Positions 57,949 through 64,000 of a stretch of DNA of 64,000 nt are shown here, one piece after another (positions within the stretch are counted from its first letter, which is position 1; every line of letters starts with the position of its first letter). A model generated the notes under the pieces. It searched no databases and had not been told where the DNA came from. It saw nothing but the letters and a program-made list of their open reading frames with translations. Source of the stretch: Patella vulgata. Its lineage: Eukaryota; Mollusca; Gastropoda; Patellidae. The stretch is taken from positions 41,125,201 through 41,189,200 of the forward strand of contig NC_065887.2 in assembly GCF_932274485.2 (NCBI RefSeq). The letters run 5' to 3'. A program made the position numbers and the translations under genes.

Positions 57949-60900
57949 ATGTCCTTACAGATAGGTTTCTGGAATGTCAATGGCCTCATATCTAAACTCA
58001 ATAATGACAAAGCTCGGAATGATATGTTTCAGTATTTTTGTCATTTGGATATTATCTGTTTAATTGAAACCTGGTCTAATGATGAGCATGAAAACTTAGA
58101 TTTACTACAAAATGTATTTAGTGGTTACACAGGATTTATATTCAGTAGAAAGGGAAATAACTCTCCAAAATTCGGCCAGAGAGGCGGTACAGCAATATTT
58201 ATACGAGATCAATATAAACATGGTATCCAAATTCTTGACTCCTCGGATGGGGACATAATATGGTTCAAATTAAACAATTTTGTTTTCAATATCAGTAATG
58301 ATCTTTATACTGCTTCTGTTTATATTCCGCCCCAAAATTCACCAATTTGGCAAAAGAAAAAATACAATCCATTCGATGAACTTGAGAATAACATTACTAA
58401 ATATAAAGATTTAGGCGATATACTTCTAGGAGGTGATTTTAATTCCCGAACATTTAATCTCCCAGATATATTCATTTCAGATATAGATGTGTCTAATAGT
58501 AATAAACCTTTTCCACAAATTGACAACTCAAATAATATAAACAAAGATAAACTTCCAAGAATTAGGAATAATAAAGACTCTGTTATAAATACCTGGGGAA
58601 GGGAACTTGTCCAACTGTGTAATACAACAGACGTGTATATCCTTAATGGTAGAACACTTGGTGATTACTTAGGCAACCATACTTGTATTAACTATATAGG
58701 CTGCAGCTCGGTAGACTACATTCTTATAAGTACATCATTAACTGACAAAATTAATTGTTTTAAAGTTTCGGCCTTGACCTATTTGTCGGATCACTGTCTT
58801 ATATCTTGCAAGATTTTGGCCAAACCTAATCAGGTCATATTATCCCCTACATTAGGTAACCCTTCTGGAAATACCCCCTCAAATCCTATACAGAAACCTT
58901 ATAAATTCATATGGAAATCTGATTCGAACCAATCCTTTATCAAAGAACTAAATAAACCTTTTCTCCGGACTCAAGCATACAGATTTTTGTCGAAGTCCTT
59001 TGATGCTAATGACACAGACAAGGCTAACTCAGATCTGACCAACATTTTACTTGACGCGTCAAGGGCATGTGTCAGGTTTGTAAGGATCAGAAAATCAACT
59101 AAAAAACACAAATGGTTTGACAAAGACTGTAAAAGACTCCGTAGGGACATGTTAGAGGCCCAACATAATTTCAACAATAGCCCACAGAATAATTACTTAA
59201 GAGAAATATATTATAGCAGAAAGAAAATTTATAAAAAGGTAACAAAATATAAAAGCCGTGAAGCAAAAAATTCAATTATTAAGAAGCTTAATGAGTTAGA
59301 GACAAATGATCCCAAAATTTATTGGAAGCTGGTAAATTCTTTGTTAGATGATAAAAATGATAACCCTAAAACTGACAGTGACATTTCTATTGATAACTGG
59401 CATCAGCATTTTTATAAATTATTCCAAAATAATAATATGAACGATTCTGACTCTCAGGAAATAGATAAATTAATTCACAATCTCCAAATACCAAATAATG
59501 TAAACCTTGAATTAAACCAAGAAATTTCAGCCATAGAAGTAAGAAATGCATTTAAATAGTTAAAACTTGGAAAATCAAATGGCCCAGATTTAATTCTAAA
59601 TGAAATGCTAAAGGCTTCTTCAGAAATTCTAATAGATCAGTACATGAAATTGTTTAATTTAATCCTCGCTTCCGGAGTAATACCTTCAAGCTGGAATCAA
59701 TCCTACATAGTTCCAATACATAAAAAAGGTCCAAAGGAAGACCCTGGGAATTACCGAGGAATTGCCCTGTCTAGTTGTCTTTCTAAATGCTTCCTGTCAA
59801 TTATTAATAATAGAATTACAGATTATCTTGAGTCAAACAATATGTTAGATCCCGCACAAGGTGGCTTCCGTAAAGGTCATCGGACCACGGACAATATATA
59901 CATTCTCAAAACGATCCTAAATAAATATAAAAGTAAGCATCAAAATGTTTTTATCAGTTTCATAGATTTTACTAAAGCATTCGATACCATTTGGAGAAAG
60001 GGGCTCTTACTTAAATTACTCAAACATGACATAAATGGAAACATCTTTAACATAATACATTCAATGTATAGCGGTACTTCATATATAGTTAAAACCAACA
60101 ATGGACTTTCCAAACAAATAAGTTCAGATATCGGTGTCAAACAGGGCTGTGTGTTAAGCCCCACGCTGTTTAATATTTATGTTAATGATTTGCAAACTTA
60201 TATTGGTAACGCAGCAGCTCCTTGTCTTGGTGATCTCAAAATATCTCATCTCTTATTTGCAGATGATCTTGTATTATTCTCAACTTCTTCGCTAGGTCTC
60301 CAAAAATCTCTTAACCAGCTGCATGAATATTGTACTAAGTGGAAATTGGAAGTAAACCCAATTAAATCTAAAATAATGTGTTTCATAAATACCCCCAAAG
60401 ATAATAAAATCTTCAAGCGCAAGAATGTAAATTTTACTTTTGGTAATACTTCTCTGGAAATCGTTAATTCATATATGTATTTAGGCGTAAATATAACTAA
60501 TAACAATTCTTTTAAAGGAGCTATGTCTGACCTTTGCAAAAAGGCAAGGCGAGCTTGGTATAGTATTAAAAGTAAAGTATGCGTCTCTAATCAATTACCT
60601 ACAGAAGTTCTAATTAAACTGTACGACTCTGTTGTAAAGCAAATTGGATTGTATGCCTCTGATGTTTGGGGTTCCCAGTTAGTGCACAATGTAAAATTAA
60701 ATTTATCTAAATGGAGTAATATAGAACACAACAAGATAACCTTAAAAACCTGTAAGTCAATATTGTGCCAACCCCCTAAAACTACTAATATGGGTTGTCT
60801 TGCTGAGCTGGGAATTTTCCCACTGCAACTAGATATATACCATAGAATGCTACTCTATTATAAAAGATTAAACCATCCTGAAATGAAGGATTCAAATCCG

Positions 60901-61485
60901 TTACTAGCTGAAGCCTATAATGATGATATTAAAATAGCTAAGTCTAATATTAAACTCTCATGGACTGCCTCTATAACACACTTAATAAATTATTTCAATA
61001 TAAATCCGTCAAACCTCACTAAAGTTAATATCAAATCATCACTTCAATCCAAATTCAACTCCCTTTTCACCGAATCATGCCACTCCAGTCCATTTAAAGC
61101 TTCAAAACTTAGGACCTACAGTTTATTTAAAACAGAAATCTATAAACCTGCTGAATATCTCTGTTATGTACATAACAAGAACTATAAAATAGCCATGACC
61201 GCACTCCGACTTAGTTCACACTCACTCCAAATTGAAATGGGCAGATACAAAAATGTCCCCCCAGATCTAAGAATATGCCAACAATGCTCTATGCACAAAA
61301 CTGAAGATGAAGCACATTTTTTACTAGAATGTCCATTGTATGAAAATTTACGTACCGTTTACATATACCCAACATTTACGGATAATTATCTACCCTATTC
61401 TCTAGAAAATCTATTTAACCCACCAAAAACAGTTTCAAAATCAGTTAGTGCTTTTGTATTTCATGCAATGAATCTAAGAACATAA
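57949..61485 (+). pseudogene. CR1-like LINE ORF2 (endonuclease-RT) with one in-frame stop
   Basis: 1178 codons in one frame, interrupted only by TAG at 59557-59559 between the linker and the RT (NAFK, stop, LKLGKSNGPD). Endonuclease: FWNVNGLISK, ICLIETWS, GGDFNSRTF, SVDYILIS, YLSDHCLIS. Linker: HKWFDKDCKRLRRDM. RT: SGVIPSSWNQSYIVPIHKK, NYRGIALSSC, QGGFRKGHRTTDN, FIDFTKAFDTIW, GVKQGCVLSPTLF, LLFADDLVLF, YLGVNIT. C-terminal knuckle: CQQCSMHKTEDEAHFLLEC. All catalytic residues looked for are present. It nicks DNA and copies element RNA by target-primed reverse transcription. The stop could be a recent substitution or an assembly/polymorphism difference. Confidence 0.9.
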
Positions 61486-61944
61486 ATTGTGTAGCGCTAC
61501 ATGTACATGTATCACTACATATACCTTTCTGTATCAAAATTATTATCTAGATTTCCATGTATTGATATATTTTATTCCACGTTTTATTAATCGATTCATG
61601 TAATGCTTCTAGCATTCCTATATCATATTTCCATGTCAAAACCTATACTAAGTCTTTCTGTTATTTATGTATTTATTATATTTATACACATCCATCACGC
61701 TTTTGTTGAAAGTCGTGTCATTATCAGACCAGTTTGTGGTAAATATGTATTCTGAGATGATTATCATACTGTTTGTCCTGTTAGTAAATGTGTAATTATG
61801 TAAAATTATCATTTGTCTTGTTTGTAAATACATGTATATATCTATTATCTGTTATACTATATCTTTATATACATGTTCATATTGTATGCTGTCCTTAATG
61901 GATGTCTTGATACAATAAAATCTTATCTTATCTATCTGTATACA

Positions 61945-62301
61945 ATCATCAATAATGCAGTACTAACAAAAGATATTATGCTATACAGAAATATATATAC
62001 TATCAACTATAAATGCCACTATTGTAACCGAGCAACTGAATCTTACCATCATTTATTTCTGAATTGCCCCAAATTAAAATTCTATAAATGTTTCATTACT
62101 ACACATATAAACAACATTCATCATACCAAAGAATTCAAAATCAACAACAATACAATCCATCTACACAATATAAAATCTAAATACATTCATGATATATACC
62201 TATACCTGTCGATCATATGGTCTAACCGAACACACCCTCTATCCACCAATATTTCACAAGAGCTTATATACCAATTCTATACAAAAAGAAAACAAAAATA
62301 A
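61945..62301 (+). pseudogene. Tx1-like LINE ORF2, 3' part resumed
   Basis: From IINNAVLTKD the frame continues the Tx1-like ORF2 interrupted at 54657. It contains the C-terminal knuckle CHYCNRATESYHHLFLNC, the usual place for it in L1/Tx1 ORF2, and ends KRKQK, TAA. The first codons of the open frame (61873-61944) belong to the CR1-like 3' UTR. Confidence 0.8.
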
Positions 62302-62714
62302 AGATTACTCTCTTAAGCTCGAGTCTTCACTACCTTATGACCCTCCTTAAGCCTAGGTTGTGTCGTCATGTCTGAATTTATACTCTGCAACTTCTCCCAT
62401 GAAATATTGACTTTGCTACTATAATAAGTAGCTACAACCATAGACATCTTCTTATATTTCTTTCGTATATGAGCACTCATTCCAATTTTTAGTAAGAATG
62501 TAGGCCTACAAGCGAAAATAACCAAACACCTGTAGGCCTACCTCATATAAATTCTGGAAAATTTTGGCTTAATTGATAAACCAATATTATACAAAAGGAA
62601 ATAAAATCGAAATCACCAAGCTTCAGCCTACTCTGCCTTACCGAATTCTCCTGTATAAGGCAAGTTATCGTCCTGTATGAAGCTTCCATATTAACAAGCC
62701 AACAGTGAGGCTGA
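62302..62714. other. gene-free stretch
   Basis: Two related segments, about 62285-62345 and 62580-62645 (AAxAAAATxAAxxTxAC...AAGCTxxAGxCTxCxCTxCCTTA), suggest a duplicated 3' end of the Tx1-like element or its target. Confidence 0.4.
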
Positions 62715-63370
62715 TGTCCCCCGCCGAAATAGGAAAATAATTAGAGGACACATATAAATTTATCACAAATTATCTTTTACAAAGTATTGAACAATCAAAC
62801 AGTATATCTTTACTTATAGTCTAAGCATACAATGTTTTTGATGGAATAATTATAGCATATTAAGGGGAAAACATGCTCTATGCCTACAGATCTAGAGTTT
62901 GGTTGTATCAACGGGTCTATTTTCCATCTTGCTGCAAGTTGTGCAAAGTTCACTGTTTTCTTTCTGTCATTAAATGTCAATTCATTATTGCATACTACAT
63001 ATTTAATTAATTTATAATAGTTTCTTTTTCAATTTGTTTTTTCCATTTATTTGTTTATTTACCTTGCCTATATTCATTGTATTGGATTGTATTGGAATTG
63101 CTCAATTGATGCTTTTATCAATACCTGGTTATAATATTATGACATGTAATGTGGCAAGTTGAGTCGGGACATGTAGGCTATAATGTAACCTAAATGTATA
63201 CATAAGTGGATTTCGTTTCATTTTTTTCGAAAATATTGTACAGATAAAAGAGGAGGACCAATCAAATTGTTTATCTCTGCTTACCATAAGCGGAACGGAC
63301 AGACAGACAAACAGACAGACGGACGAACCCATTTTAATAGTTCCCTGCTTTCTTCGAAAGGCGGGGGACA
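62715..63370. mobile_element. foldback/MITE-like element with GTCCCCCGCC ends, copy 2
   Basis: TGTCCCCCGCC at 62715 and GGCGGGGGACA at 63360-63370 bound it. It shares the AACAGTGAGGCTGA left flank and the GACAGACGGACGAACCCATT right segment with the 44.1-kb copy, but the middle is different and mostly lacks the 130-bp units. Confidence 0.7.
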
Positions 63371-64000
63371 ATCAAAGTAGGAGAGTTATTGTTTTCCAAA
63401 GTCTCGACCAATCAAATTGCGTATCGCTCTGCTTACCCTGAGCAGAAAATGCTCATTATCAAACTTAGTCAAGGTATTACTGTAATGAAACTATACACCA
63501 AGTTTCATCAATCTCACTTAATTAGAACTAAAGTTATCGTGTCCCAAAGCATCAACCAATCAAATTGCTTATCTCTGCTTACCCTCAGCGGAAAATGCTC
63601 ATCTTCGAACTCCATCAAGGCATTGACCTAATCAACACATACACCAAGTTTGAACATTCTAGCTCAATTAGGAAGAGAGTTATCGTGCCCCAAAGTATCA
63701 ACCAATCAAATTGCTTATCTCTGCTTACCCTAAGCGGAAAATGCTCATCTTCGAACTCCATCAAGGCATTGACCTAATAAACACATACACCAAGTTTGAA
63801 CATTCTAGCTCAATTAAAAGTTATCGTGTCCCAAAGCTTTCTTCGAAAGGCGGGGGACAATCAAAGTAGGAGAGTTATTGTTTTCCAAAGTCTCGACCAA
63901 TCAAATTGCGTATCGCTCTGCTTACCCTGAGCAGAAAATGCTCATTATCAAACTTAGTCAAGGTATTACTGTAATGAAACTATACACCAAGTTTCATCAA
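63361..64000. repeat. 489-bp tandem duplication of the foldback family, open at the window end
   Basis: 63361-63511 recurs at 63850-64000, identical by eye with an exact offset of 489 bases. Within the unit are 136-145 bp sub-repeats (ATCAACCAATCAAATTGCTT, CTGCTTACCCTxAGCGGAAA, CTCCATCAAGGCATTGACCT). The ORFs over it (60-80 codons) arise from the sub-repeat and are not called. Confidence 0.9.

Larger units (their letters stand above)
54658..61944 (+). mobile_element. CR1-like LINE, nearly whole, about 7.3 kb
   Basis: A non-LTR retrotransposon with 5' UTR (54658-54878), an open 745-codon ORF1 with coiled coil and esterase-like domain, an 830-bp spacer, ORF2 (57949-61485) and a 3' UTR ending near CAATAAAATCTTATCTTATC at about 61930. 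An esterase-bearing ORF1 is characteristic of the CR1 group. Only one in-frame stop was noted in ORF2 and none in ORF1, so it is young. Both ends abut Tx1-like coding sequence. No long target duplication is visible, as is usual for CR1. Confidence 0.9.
49952..62301 (+). mobile_element. Tx1/L1-like LINE, interrupted by a CR1-like LINE
   Basis: A two-ORF LINE: ORF1 with a zinc knuckle, ORF2 with AP endonuclease and an L1-type reverse transcriptase (PGIDGIPGDFY, NYRPISLL, FDQEKAFDRI, RQGCPLSM, ADD box). Its coding sequence stops at about 54657 and resumes at about 61945 (INNAVLTKDIMLYRN, then the CHYC knuckle). Between lies a whole foreign LINE. ORF1 has frame changes and ORF2 has at least one in-frame stop, so it was probably dead or dying. 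Both outer limits are approximate; the 3' end is at an A-rich AAAACAAAAATAAAG. Confidence 0.88.

Noticed and set aside
63389-63777. ORFs of 70-80 codons at the window end
   Set aside because: They repeat with the sub-unit of the foldback family and lack ATG starts or domain content.

Overview
This is a eukaryotic, AT-rich, repeat-rich genomic window with very few host genes. The host is most likely a mollusc, plausibly a gastropod, with low certainty below phylum. This rests on two abundant tRNA-headed SINE families with a marine-invertebrate look, on CR1-like and Tx1/L1-like LINEs, on a foldback family ending in TGTCCCCCGCC, and on an animal polysaccharide pyruvyltransferase gene. No bacterial-style operons, rRNA or stand-alone tRNA genes were seen.

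Host genes. The strongest locus is on the minus strand at 28101-31772. A transporter exon of the triose-phosphate/phosphoenolpyruvate translocator type (30830-31769) ends in a consensus splice donor. The next acceptor, 1.53 kb downstream, opens a 397-codon polysaccharide pyruvyltransferase exon (28101-29299). The two are in the same splice phase, so they read as one 712-residue protein: a ten-helix transporter, one more membrane helix, then a luminal pyruvyltransferase. Pyruvyltransferases use phosphoenolpyruvate (PEP), so the predicted fusion would join the carrier of the donor to the enzyme that spends it. A second candidate host gene is a 107-codon single-pass membrane protein at 9799-10122. 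Weak promoter-like stretches lie near 33.5 and 40.6 kb.

Layout. 1-9.8 kb: SINEs, short minisatellites and a small inverted-repeat element. 9.8-10.1 kb: the small membrane-protein gene. 12.5-13.2 kb: a 31-bp minisatellite. 17.4-24.3 kb: a dispersed duplication pair (one copy split by a 690-bp inverted-repeat element holding a fossil BEL/Pao integrase scrap), a Tc1/mariner fragment and a 212-bp tandem duplication. 24.7-26.2 kb: a 730-bp near-palindrome followed by a SINE split by a hAT-like insertion. 27.2-27.8 kb: a 39-bp minisatellite. 28.1-31.8 kb: the predicted fusion gene, with SINEs in and around it. 36.2-39.9 kb: a decayed Jockey/CR1-group LINE. 41-49.6 kb: MITEs, SINEs and foldback elements. 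49.95-62.3 kb: a Tx1/L1-like LINE interrupted by a nearly whole 7.3-kb CR1-like LINE. 62.7-64 kb: the foldback family again, with a 489-bp tandem duplication running off the window end.

Several insertions have readable target-site duplications: SINE B at 6.2 and 32.3 kb, SINE A at 30.2, 32.8 and 46.3 kb, the hAT-like element at 25.4 kb and the inverted-repeat element at 23.4 kb. These let the order of events be reconstructed.
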